This document shows, one piece after another, positions 31,856 to 42,700 of a stretch of 64,000 bases of DNA. Position numbers and translations under genes: made by a program. The stretch spans positions 105,822,266 through 105,886,265 of the forward strand of contig OX465281.1 of assembly GCA_949987705.1 (NCBI GenBank), in the 5' to 3' direction. The DNA is from Thereva unica. Taxonomy: Eukaryota; Arthropoda; Insecta; Diptera; Therevidae. Numbering within the stretch: position 1 is the stretch's first letter; the number at the start of each line of letters is the position of its first letter. Under the pieces are notes generated by a model that saw only the letters and a program-made list of their open reading frames with translations, did not search any database and was not told the DNA's origin.

Positions 31856-34800
31856 TGTAACGGCCGCCCCATGGAGCTAGCCTCTAAAAAGCATTATCTT
31901 ACCCCCACAACCGAACTTTGGACACTAATTAGCCAACTAAAGATTTACAAAAATAAATGGCAACACGGCCTCCCCTTGGTGGCTGATTCCACGAATCAAT
32001 TCATAAAAATTTTTTTTCCGATCTGGCAACTTCGAGACCCATTAGATGTAAGAAAGCACAATGATTCTCAATACAGAGGAATGCCAGTTAACGGGGTTGA
32101 TCTGGGCCGGTGATGGATGGTGGGAGAATTTTTTTGGTGGTGAGAGGAGTTTTTTTTTGGAGATTCTGGCGGGGCGCGCGAGGATGGGACGTTGATAGCG
32201 TTTTTGAGGAGTTTTTTTTTAGTTGTCGGAGTTTTGGGATTGATAGCGGTCGATTTAGTAGTTTTCACGAGGTGAGTTTTTTTTTGGTTTTGAGATCTTG
32301 TTACGAGTGTCCTACCGCGCCCTCTGAATTAACGTAGAGTAGCATATTGAGTTTTAAAGTAATACCGGTTAATATACGCACGTTTTACTAAACTAAAAGT
32401 GTTTCGGGTTCAGGTCGTTAAATGTCTTTATCGATTCGTAGTACGTGAAAAGAGTGAAGGAAGCGATTTTGCAAGGTGGCGTCGAAGAAAATTTGTTTGG
32501 ATTAAACAACATTCAGGGAAGTTTGAATTAATATCTTTCCTTATATATACATAATAAGATTAAGTTTTTTTTTGGATATAATGAATAACCGTTAGGATAT
32601 ACCTAAATTTTTAATGCTAAACGGTTCATTTCGGCCGTTATCTGGCGTGCATGAGGATTGTATGCGTGTGCGTTCAGTTAATGCGAAAGTGTTGGTAAGC
32701 AAGTGTTAGCAGGATCGTCACCACACAAGCAAGTTTAGTTGTTGGAGTTTTGGGATTGATAGCGGACAGTTGAGTAGTTTCACCGCGCAAGTTTAATTTT
32801 GGGAATCTGGTTAAGAGAGTTCTACCGCGCACTCTGGATTGACATAGAGTAGCATATCAAGATTTAAATTAATATCGGATAATATACGCAAGTTTTACTA
32901 AAATAACAAGTGTTTCGGGTTCATGACATTCATTGTCCTTATCGGTGCGTGGTACGAGATAAAGAGTGAAGGAAGCGGTTTTGAATATTCAGGGAAGTTG
33001 GATTAATTTCTTTCTTTATATATATAATAATATATATAGATTAATTTCTTTCTTTATATATATAAATAATATTATTAAGTTTTTGACATAATAAATAACC
33101 ATTATGATATACACCATTTTAATGCTAAACGGTTCATCCCGTCCGTTATCTTGCGTGGATGAGGACTGTAAGTGTGTGTGCTCAATTACTGCGAAAGTGT
33201 TTTTATGCAAGTGTTAGCAGGATCGCCACCACACAAGCAAGTTTAGGTGTTTTAGTTTTGGGATTGATAGCGGACAGTTTAGTAGTTTCACCGCGCAAGT
33301 TTAATTTTGGGAATCTTGTTAAGAGAGTTCTACCGCGCACTCTGGATTAACATAGAGTAGCATATTGAGATTTAAATTAATATCGGATAATATACGCAAG
33401 TTTTACTAAACTAACAAGTGTTTCGGGTTCAGGACATTCATTGTCCTTATCGGTTCATGGTACGAGATGAAGAGTGAGGGAAGCGGTTGTGAATGGTGGC
33501 TTCGACGAAAATTTTGTGGATTAAAAAATATTCAGGAAAGTTTGGATTAATTTCTTTCTTTATACACATAAATAATAGGGTTAAGTATTTTTTTGAAAAT
33601 AATAAATAACAGTTATGAGATACCTAATTTTAATGCTAAACGGGTTATCTCGTCCGTTATCTTGTGTGCATGCGGACTGTAAGCGTGTGCGTTCAATTAC
33701 TGCGAACGTGTGATTTATAATTTTGAAGAAAACCGCGGGAGTTATTTAACTAGTTTTTTTTTCTTCGATGTCAATATAAAAATTAATTAATATTTGTACA
33801 AAAATTGTGCAATTACTTACTTCGATATTAATCGAGAATTGTTTTTTTCCTTGGGGCTGTGAGATACGTATTTTTACAGATGATGATACCAGATTCGTGA
33901 TTTTATGAAAGGGAATCGTAATTTCTGAAAAGAATTCAGTGGATTTGTAAAATTTAAATTTTTGGTGCCTTTGTTCTTTCCCCTACTGTGGGGATCCTAA
34001 TAGCAAAGGGCGATTTTGTTGGAGTGTATGCAACACAAACAATATACCTTATATAGCTCTGGAGACGCCGTCTCTGTTTGACGCATTTAATGCAGTTACT
34101 TTGACTTATGAAGGATTTGAGATTATTTACTGGTTGCCAGAAGGATTACTGGTTATACAAAAAGGTGTATTTATTTCGATTAGGGAAGTTGAACCAACAA
34201 TGTTCCGGATCACGTTTTTTATTTATTTTCCAAGATTGGTTACTAGTCTTACTACTGTGCTATAATATGGCTAAAACATATGCCGAATTTGCTGCGTTGT
34301 ACACCTACTTGCATCACACGTATACCATCATATATTTGTAACATTTTATTTAATAAATGCATATTAGTTAAACTTAGTATTTGACGCAGAAGTATGAATT
34401 TATTTGAATTATTAATGATAATACTAATTAATAAAATATTAGAGAAGTTCTTGTTATGAATAAAAAGAAATTGAATAAATTAACAAATATTAATCTCGAC
34501 CACACGGAATATTCTAAACGTAAATTTAATTTAAAAGAAAATAAAATGAAATAAAAATAAAGTGAAGGAAATAACAAATATTAATCTCGACCATTTATAA
34601 TAATATAAACTTAAACTTAATTTAATGAAAAAGAGAGGAAATAAATAAAACAAATTAGAGAATTAACACTATAGCCATTACTATCCTATTTAATAAGATA
34701 AACTGAAGATTAATAGAATCTATCACTAATTAGTATGAGGTGGATGTAAGCCCCCCGTTTGGCCCTCGGGATTAGGGATGGCCCAAACTGGGGTAAGTGC

Positions 34801-35238
34801 ACTTCACCTCATGGTCTTGTATAAGGTAGCACACGAATGACTGGTGACCAATGACCACCTTTTCTCTCTCCCCTCTTGACCCCCTCTTGCTGGTCCCGGA
34901 CGGCTCACGTAGCCCCATTATCGCCCCCTTTTCTTTCGTTAAATTTTTTTAATGGCACGAGATTTTAAACAGTCTAACTGTCATCCTTTCTGTATCCCTG
35001 CACCACGAACTCCACCCCATCCAGCGAGCTAGCTTGAGCATCGCAAGTCGTGCCGACTTCAGGTGCAGGGGATACAAGTATTCTAGGCGATACCCTCCCG
35101 GCGGTCGGACCGTCCCTGCCACTCCTTCTTCGCTCACCCTTTCTTCATCCCTTGTTTTTTTTTTGTGACGATGTATTTCTGGTCTTTAGGGCCCACTCCC
35201 TTCTTCGTGCTCCGGCACAAATTACCCCGACAGTTACA
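31856..35238 (+). repeat. Probable long LTR (~3.4 kb) of an LTR retrotransposon
   Basis: It starts TGTAACGG exactly where homology of R1-like copy 3 stops and ends CAGTTACA two bases before a primer-binding site, so TGTAAC...GTTACA form inverted tips. It contains three ~510-bp tandem repeats (32215-33720). 33720-34340 is AT-rich; 34740-35230 is pyrimidine-rich and resembles an LTR R/U5 region. A shorter LTR starting TGTAAC at 34337 is also possible. No gene is recognised here. Only one LTR is in the window, so length cannot be confirmed by pairing. Confidence 0.45.
32215..33720 (+). repeat. Three tandem ~510-bp repeats
   Basis: The phrase GTTTTGGGATTGATAGCGG occurs at 32231, 32747 and 33255 (periods 516 and 508). 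Each is followed in the same order by CTACCGCGC, TAGAGTAGCATAT, TATACGCA..GTTTTACTAA, GTGTTTCGGGTTCA, TAATGCTAAACGGTTCAT and a TGCGAA..GTGT block. The third copy diverges after ~33710. Long G/T runs (32125-32290) precede the first. Confidence 0.88.
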
Positions 35239-35240
35239 AA

Positions 35241-35258
35241 TGGCGCCCAACGTTGGGC
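35241..35258 (+). other. Primer-binding site, tRNA-Lys type
   Basis: TGGCGCCCAACGTTGGGC complements the 3' end of tRNA-Lys(CTT) plus CCA with one mismatch at most. It lies two bases after GTTACA, where minus-strand priming would start in an LTR retrotransposon. Confidence 0.7.
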
Positions 35259-36250
35259 TAAGGAACTTAATTTGCTTTGAGTTCCTTGGTCTAGCGGCCC
35301 GATGACATGGACGCGACTGATTGTCACTTGGTGACACTTTAATTTTCCCCTCGGCATATCTTTTCTCCTAGTTTGTTTTCCCTCTCATGTCATCGGTTTT
35401 AAATATCCTTTTTTTTAAATTGCAGCCGAATTTTCTTTTGAACCCTTTTCCTTGTGGCATGGGCCAGCGAGAGGAGTCCGGAACGAACTTCTTTCAACTT
35501 TCCGTTCCCGCTCAGTCCAAGTTCCTCCGGCTTCTGGAAATGGGCGAAGGTGCTTACCGCGGTGCCTTAGCCCTTATCACTTTTTCTCTTTCCCCTTTCC
35601 TATCTTTCTTCTTCTTCACCCACTTCAACTTTCGTTATCTTTCAGCGGTAGCCTCCCTAAATCTTTGTACGGTTCCTGTCAGTGAGGCTCGTAGTCTGGT
35701 TAACAGGCGTACAACGCCTGACTCTGCGCGAGCCTACACTGACAGAGAACACCGCTCTCTAGTTTGTCTTCTTTTTCCTTCCTGTAGCAAAGGTGGGTTT
35801 ATTCTGTAACGTCGGTTCTGTCCCGTCTGGGCTATCAGGCGTCCTATCGCCTGGCCTTGCGACCGAATCGACGTTGCAGAATGCAACCACACTTCCCGTT
35901 CAATGAACTCTCTGACAATCCGCTTTCCTGGGGCTCGGCAGAGTTGCCGACCAGTTGTGGCGGGTTGCCAGAACATTCACCCCAAATTCATGTGGAGACT
36001 TCTATCCTTCTCTTTCTTTTGGTCAATGGGAATCCGGTCACGATATGGGTTACCGGATATCGGATGATAGGGACATCGGTGTTGGGGGTGTTGTTAGGCA
36101 CTAGTCTAACGCCAACCCCAACATTGATTCCGAAGGTGAGGGCACCTGGTGTTTCTGACGACAGGGATGCCAATCTGCACTGATTGCAGGCAGACTGTCA
36201 TCGGCGCCGTCAGCCACCGTACCCTTGGAGGGGACTTCCTTCCCTGGGGG
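35259..36250 (+). pseudogene. Leader/gag-region remnant of the LTR element
   Basis: This follows the primer site and should hold the leader and gag. Only a short frame (35387-35809) and broken frames are found. One reads LSGVLSPGLATESTLQNATT near 35840-35890, another DRDIGVGGVV near 36068. None shows a capsid or zinc-knuckle motif. No protease, RT or integrase follows. The element appears truncated before 36550, where a TA tract begins. Assignment rests on position after the primer site. Confidence 0.35.
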
Positions 36251-36549
36251 CCACATCGAAAAATAAATAAAACATAAAAAAAATAATAAAAATTTTCTTC
36301 ATTGTATGATCATTCTGCTCTCTCTACTTTATTATAAATAAATATTTATATATAGATTTTTTTTCTCTTCTAATTTTGATTCTCGGATTTTCGTCATTGA
36401 GCAAGGTTTTCCTTCCGAGTTTTTTTTTCTTTTGGCGATTTTGGACATGAGCTGTCCTTATATACAGACGCATTCTTCTTGCGCAGCAACAACAACGGCA
36501 TTAACAAGAAGACCTTATCAGCACGAATGGTGGTAAAATTGTCAAATAC
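36251..36549. other. AT-rich stretch, no gene recognised
   Basis: AT-rich sequence with A runs and T/C runs; no coding frame or element boundary recognised before the TA tract. Confidence 0.5.
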
Positions 36550-36556
36550 CACATAT

Positions 36557-36627
<71 letters not shown>
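36550..36627. repeat. (TA)n microsatellite
   Basis: TA tract of ~78 bp with one TAATAT interruption, ending at the mariner-type MITE. Confidence 0.95.
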
Positions 36628-36632
<5 letters not shown>

Positions 36633-36876
36633 GCATCAATATAAAGTTAACACAAATTCCCCTTTTTTATTTTGAGCCTTTTAGGGAGCCTCCAGGACCC
36701 CCTTAGAGGCAAATGCGAATTTTTAAATTATTTTTTAATTGTAGTAGAGACTGTTACGAAGATTTTAAGGGGTCGTGTAGCCTCCTCCGATTTTTTTTGA
36801 GGAGGTAAAAACGTGGATTTTTTAGTGTATTTTTGTTGTTGAGCCTTTTGTGTTAACTTTATATTGATGCTCACTG
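36628..36876 (-). mobile_element. Tc1/mariner-type MITE, copy 1
   Basis: About 249 bp with ~30-bp inverted ends, GTGAGCATCAATATAAAGTT and its complement ...TGATGCTCACTG, flanked by TA on both sides. It is the reverse-orientation twin of the copy at 37089-37338. No coding capacity. TA duplication and CAGT tips point to Tc1/mariner mobilisation. Confidence 0.88.
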
Positions 36877-36880
36877 TATA

Positions 36881-38608
36881 CTAGCTGGAACCCGGTACGC
36901 CTCGCTGCACCCATAAGCAAATAGTAAACAATAAAGCCACCCACCGACTTAGTATTTTTCGAGATATCAATTTTACACAGATGAAGGGTCTCAAAGAACA
37001 TGGGTCTTGCGACGGTAGCCATGGCTCGGGATACTGCGGTTAATTGCTTATTGTATTCTACTTATCATACCCTTTCATTTGATACCTACAGTGAGCATCA
37101 ATATAAAGTTAACACAAAAGGCTCAACAACAAAAATACACTAAAAAATCCACGTTTTTACCTCCTCAAAAAAAATCGGAGGAGGCTACACGACCCCTTAA
37201 AATCTTCGTAACAGTCTCTACTACAATTAAAAAATAATTTAAAAATTCGCATTTGCCTCTAAGGGGGTCCTGGAGGCTCCCTAAAAGGCTCGAAATAAAA
37301 AAGGGGAATTTGTGTTAACTTTATATTGATGCTCACTGTATGTCGAGTGGGATATCAAAAAGTGGTAATCCGCCCTCTTGAGATGGCCGCCATGGACTGA
37401 GTTGACTTTATTGTTTATTGTATTCTATTATCATACCCTTTCATTTGATACCCATGTTGAGGTGGTTGTGAAGAAAGTGGTAATCCGGCCTCTTCAGACG
37501 GCCGCCATGGATCTAAAGATATATTTTGTATACTACATTGCTTATTGTATTCTACTTATCATACCCTTTCATTTGATACCCATGTCGAGGTGGTTGTGAA
37601 GAAAGAGGTAATTCGGCCTCTTGAGACGGCCGCCATGGATCTAAAGATATATTTTGTATACTACATTGCTTATTGTATTCTACTTATCATACCCTTTCAT
37701 TTGATACCCATGTCGAGGTGGTTGTGAAGAAAGTGGTACCCCGCCCTCTTGAGACGGCCGCCATGGATCGAAAGATATATTTTGTATACTACATTGCTTA
37801 TTATATTCTACTTAACATACCCTTTCATTTGATACCCATGTTGAGGTGGTTGTGAAGAAAGTGGTAATCCGGCCTCTTGAGACGGCCGCCATGGATCTAA
37901 AGATATATTTTGTATACTACATTGCTTATTGTATTCTACTTATCATACCCTTTCATTTGATACCCATGTCGAGGTGGTTGTGAAGAAAGTGGTACCCCGC
38001 CCTCTTGAGACGGCCGCCATGGATCGAAAGATATATTTTGTATACTACATTGCTTATTGTATTCTCCTTTACATACCCTTTCATTTGATACCCATGTTGA
38101 GGTGGTTGTGAAGAAAGTGGTAATCCGGCCTCTTGAGACGGCCGCCATGGATCTAAAGATATATTTTGTATACTACATTGTTTATTGTATTCTACTTATC
38201 ATACCCTTTCATTTGATACCCATGTCGAGGTGGTTGTGAAGAAAGTGGTACACCGCCCTCTTGAGACGGCCGCTGTGGATCATTTTAGTTTCAATAGCGT
38301 CATGGCCTACCTATTGTTAGACAGCTGCGTAAATTTGAAATTTTCATTAAATGTATAATTCAATTTAATGACAATTTTACATTTGTCAAACAATAGGTAG
38401 GCCATGAAGCTATTGAAACTAAAATGAAGTGAAAATTCCTAAAATTACCATTTTTTTGTTTTTTCAGGCAATTTTTTTAATTTTTCTCTCCGTAAGAACC
38501 ATCCTCGTACTTCAACGAATATTCGAAAAAAAAATTAGTCCAATAGGTCCAGCCGTTCTCGAGTTTTGCGCTTAGCAACACATTTAGCGATTCATTTTTA
38601 TATTATAG
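36881..38608 (+). mobile_element. Helentron/DINE-1-like element G (second tail type), MITE inserted
   Basis: Diverged head at 36881 (CTAGCTGGAACCCGGTACGC), first monomer at ~37040, interrupted at 37087 by a mariner-type MITE, then about nine 128-bp monomers to ~38279, fold-back 38280-38428 and a tail to 38608. The tail is unlike A-F: it contains CTCTCCGTAAGAACCATCCT, CAATAGGTCCAGCCGTTCTC and AACACATTTAGCGATTC. The CCAGCCGTTCTCGAG block is the DINE-1/mini-me-like core. Head sequence is closer to that of element K than to H-J. Confidence 0.75.
37089..37338 (+). mobile_element. Tc1/mariner-type MITE, copy 2, inside element G
   Basis: 250 bp, ends CAGTGAGCATCAATATAAAG inverted, with TA duplicated at 37087-37088 and 37339-37340. 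It splits one 128-bp monomer (GATACC|TA...TA|TGTCGAG), which proves insertion after the array formed. Confidence 0.92.
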
Positions 38609-38609
38609 A

Positions 38610-40131
38610 CTAGCTGGGACCCGGTGCGCCTGCGTTGCACCCATAAGTCAATAGTAAACAATAAAAACCATCCATTGACTTAATATTTTTCGAGATATGA
38701 AATTTACACAGATGAAATGCCTCAAAGAACATGGGTCTTGCGTCGGCCGCCATGAATCGGTATATTGAGTCTACTACATTGCTTATTGTATTCTACTTAT
38801 CATACCCTTTCATTTGATACCCATGTCGAGGTGGTTGTGAAGTAAGTGGTACCCCGCCCTCTTGAGACGGCCGCCATGGATCTAAAGATATATTTTGTAT
38901 ACTACATTGCTTATTGTATTCTCCTTAACATACTACATTGCTTATTGTATTCTCCTTAACATGAAAATTTGATACCCATGTTGAGGTGGTTGTGAAGAAA
39001 GTGGTAATCCGGCCTCTTGAGACGGCCGCCATGGATCTAAAGATATATTTTGTATACTACATTGCTTATTGTATTCTACTTATCATACCTTTTCATTTGA
39101 TACCCATGTCGTGGTGGTTGTGAAGAAAGTGGTACCCCGCCCTCTTGAGATGGCCGCCATGGATCGAAAGATATATTTTGTATACTACATTGCTTATTAT
39201 ATTCTACTTAACATACCCTTTCATTTGATACCCATGTTGAGGTGGTTGTGAAGAAAGTGGTAATCCGGCCTCTTGAGACGGCCGCCATGGATCTAAAGAT
39301 ATATTTTGTATACTACATTGCTTATTGTATTCAACTTATCATACCCTTTCATTTGATACCCATGTCGAGGTGGTTGTGAAGAAATTGGTAATTCTGCCTC
39401 TTGAGACGGCCGCCATGGATCTAAAGATATATTTTGTATACTACATTGCTTATTGTATTCTACTTATCATACCCTTTCATTTGATACCCATGTCGAGGTG
39501 GTTGTGAAGAAAGTGGTACCCCGCCCTCTTGAGATGGCCGCCATGGATCGAAAGATATATTTTGTATACTACATTGCTTATTGTATTCTCCTTTACATAC
39601 CCTTTCATTTGATACCCATGTTGAGGTGGTTGTGAAGAAAGTGGTAATCCGGCCTCTTGAGACGGCCGCCATGGATCTAAAGATATATTTTGTATACTAC
39701 ATTGTTTATTGTATTCTACTTATCATACCCTTTCATTTGATACCCATGTCGAGGTGGTTGTGAAGAAAGTGGTACACCGCCCTCTTGAGACGGCCGCTGT
39801 GGATCATTTTAGTTTCAATAGCGTCATGGCCTACCTATTGTTTGACAGCTGCGTAAATTTGAAATTTTCATTAAATGTATAATTCAATTTAATGACAATT
39901 TTACATTTGTCAAACAATAGGTAGGCCATGAAGCTATTGAAACTAAAATGAAGTGAAAATTCCTAAAATTACCATTTTTTTGTTTTTTCAGGCAATTTTT
40001 TAAATTTTTCTCTCCGTAAGAACCATCCTCGTACTTCAACGAATATTGGAAAAAAAATTAGTCCAATAGGTCCAGCCGTTCTCGAGTTTTGCGCTTAGCA
40101 ACACATTTAGCGATTCATTTTTATATTATAG
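38610..40131 (+). mobile_element. Helentron/DINE-1-like element H
   Basis: Head 38610, about eight monomers, fold-back 39804-39952, second-type tail to ~40130. One monomer carries a private ~35-bp internal duplication of TACTACATTGCTTATTGTAT (38930-38965) joined to ATGAAAATTTGATACC; the same scar occurs in element J. Confidence 0.78.
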
Positions 40132-40132
40132 A

Positions 40133-41116
40133 CTAGCTGGGACCCGGTGCGCCTGCGTTGCACCCATAAGTCAATAGTAAACAATAAAAACCATCCATTG
40201 ACTTAATATTTTTCGAGATATGAAATTTACACAGATGAAATGCCTCAAAGAACATGGGTCTTGCGTCGGCCGCCATGAATCGGTATATTGAGTCTACTAC
40301 ATTGCTTATTGTATTCTACTTATCATACCCTTTCATTTGATACCCATGTTGAGGGGATTGTGAAGAAAGTGGTAATCCGGCCTCTTTAGACGGCCGCCAT
40401 GGATCTAGAGATATATTTTGTATACTACATTGCTTATTGTATTCTACTTATCATACGCTTTCATTTGATACCCATGTCGAGGTGGTTGTGAAGAAAGTGG
40501 TACCCCGCCCTCTTGAGACGGCCGCCATGGATCGAAAGATATATTTTGTATACTACATTGCTTATTGTATTCTCCTTTACATACCCTTTCATTTGATACC
40601 CATGTTGAGGTGGTTGTGAAGAAAGTGGTAATCCGGCCTCTTGAGACGGCCGCCATGGATCTAAAGATATATTTTGTATACTACATTGTTTATTGTATTC
40701 TACTTATCATACCCTTTCATTTGATACCCATGTCGAGGTGGTTGTGAAGAAAGTGGTACACCGCCCTCTTGAGACGGCCGCTGTGGATCATTTTAGTTTC
40801 AATAGCGTCATGGCCTACCTATTGTTAGACAGCTGCGTAAATTTGAAATTTTCATTAAATGTATAATTCAATTTAATGACAATTTTACATTTGTCAAACA
40901 ATAGGTAGGCCATGAAGCTATTGAAACTAAAATGAAGTGAAAATTCCTAAAATTACCATTTTTTTGTTTTTTCAGGCAATTTTTTAAATTTTTCTCTCCG
41001 TAAGAACCATCCTCGTACTTCAACGAATATTGGAAAAAAAAATTAGTCCAATAGGTCCAGCCGTTCTCGAGTTTTGCGCTTAGCAACACATTTAGCGATT
41101 CATTTTTATATTATAG
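40133..41116 (+). mobile_element. Helentron/DINE-1-like element I
   Basis: Head 40133, about four monomers, fold-back 40788-40934, second-type tail to ~41115. Its 3' half matches that of H at a constant 984-bp offset, so the two are recent relatives differing in array length. Confidence 0.78.
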
Positions 41117-41117
41117 A

Positions 41118-42500
41118 CTAGCTGGGACCCGGTGCGCCTGCGTTGCACCCATAAGTCAATAGTAAACAATAAAAACCATCCATTGACTTAATATTTTTCG
41201 AGATATGAAATTTACACAGATGAAATGCCTCAAAGAACATGGGTCTTGCGTCGGCCGCCATGAATCGGTATATTGAGTCTACTACATTGCTTATTGTATT
41301 CTACTTATCATACCCTTTCATTTGATACCCATGTTGAGAGGATTGTGAAGAAAGTGGTAATCCGGCCTCTTTAGACGGCCGCCATGGATCTAGAGATATA
41401 TTTTGTATACTACATTGCTTATTGTATTCTACTTATCATACGCTTTCATTTGATACCCATGTCGAGGTGGTTGTGAAGAAAGTGTTAATTCGGCCTCTTG
41501 AGACGGCCGCCATGGATCTAAAGATATATTTTGTATACTACATTGCTTATTGTATTCTACTTATCATACCCTTTCATTTGATACCCATGTCGAGGTGGTT
41601 GTGAAGAAAGTGGTACCCCGCCCTCTTGAGACGGCCGCCATGGATCTAAAGATATATTTTGTATACTACATTGCTTATTGTATTCTCCTTAACATACTAC
41701 ATTGCTTATTGTATTCTCCTTAACATGAAAATTTGATACCCATGTTGAGGTGGTTGTGAAGAAAGTGGTAATCCGGCCTCTTGAGACGGCCGCCATGGAT
41801 CTAATGATATATTTTGTATACTACATTGCTTATTGTATTCTACTTATCATACCTTTTCATTTGATACCCATGTCGTGGTGGTTGTGAAGAAAGTGGTACC
41901 CCGCCCTCTTGAGATGGCCGCCATGGATCGAAAGATATATTTTGTATACTACATTGCTTATTATATTCTACTTAACATACCCTTTCATTTGATACCCATG
42001 TTGAGGTGGTTGTGAAGAAAGTGGTAATCCGGCCTCTTGAGACGGCCGCCATGGGTCTAAAGATATATTTTGTATGCTACATTGCTTATTGTATTCTACT
42101 TATCATACCCTTTCATTTGATACCCATGTCGAGGTGGTTGTGAAGAAAGTGGTACCCCGCCCTCTTGAGACGACCGCCATGGATCTAAAGATATATTTTG
42201 TATACTACATTGCTTATTGTATTCTCCTTAACATACTACATTGCTTATTGTATTCTCCTTAACATGAAAATTTGATACCCATGTTGAGGTGGTTGTGAAG
42301 AAAGTGGTAATCCGGCCTCTTGAGACGGCCGCCATGGATCTAAAGATATATTTTGTATACTACATTGCTTATTGTATTCTACTTATCATACCTTTTCATT
42401 TGATATCCATGTCGTGGTGGTTGTGAAGAAAGTGGTACCCCGCCCTCTTGAGATGGCCGCCATGGATCGAAAGATATATTTTGTATACTACATTGCTTAT
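41118..42500 (+). mobile_element. Helentron/DINE-1-like element J, cut by assembly gap
   Basis: Head 41118, at least ten monomers, no fold-back or tail before the N run. The ~35-bp duplication scar seen in H occurs twice here (near 41690 and 42227), with flanking units in the same order, so a ~540-bp higher-order block has been repeated. Confidence 0.75.
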
Positions 42501-42700
42501 NNNNNNNNNNNNNNNNNNNNNNNNNNNNNNNNNNNNNNNNNNNNNNNNNNNNNNNNNNNNNNNNNNNNNNNNNNNNNNNNNNNNNNNNNNNNNNNNNNNN
42601 NNNNNNNNNNNNNNNNNNNNNNNNNNNNNNNNNNNNNNNNNNNNNNNNNNNNNNNNNNNNNNNNNNNNNNNNNNNNNNNNNNNNNNNNNNNNNNNNNNNN
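42501..42700. other. Assembly gap, 200 Ns
   Basis: Exactly 200 N, probably a nominal gap size. It hides the end of element J and the 5' part of R1-like copy 2. Confidence 0.99.

Noticed and set aside
32068..32340. Pro/Ser/Lys-rich frame on the minus strand and its plus counterpart
   Set aside because: It lies in G/T-run low-complexity DNA at the start of the 510-bp repeats; no motif.
35387..35809. 140-codon plus-strand frame
   Set aside because: Noted as part of the LTR-element leader, but it has no gag or other domain and a pyrimidine-rich origin explains its length; not called a gene.
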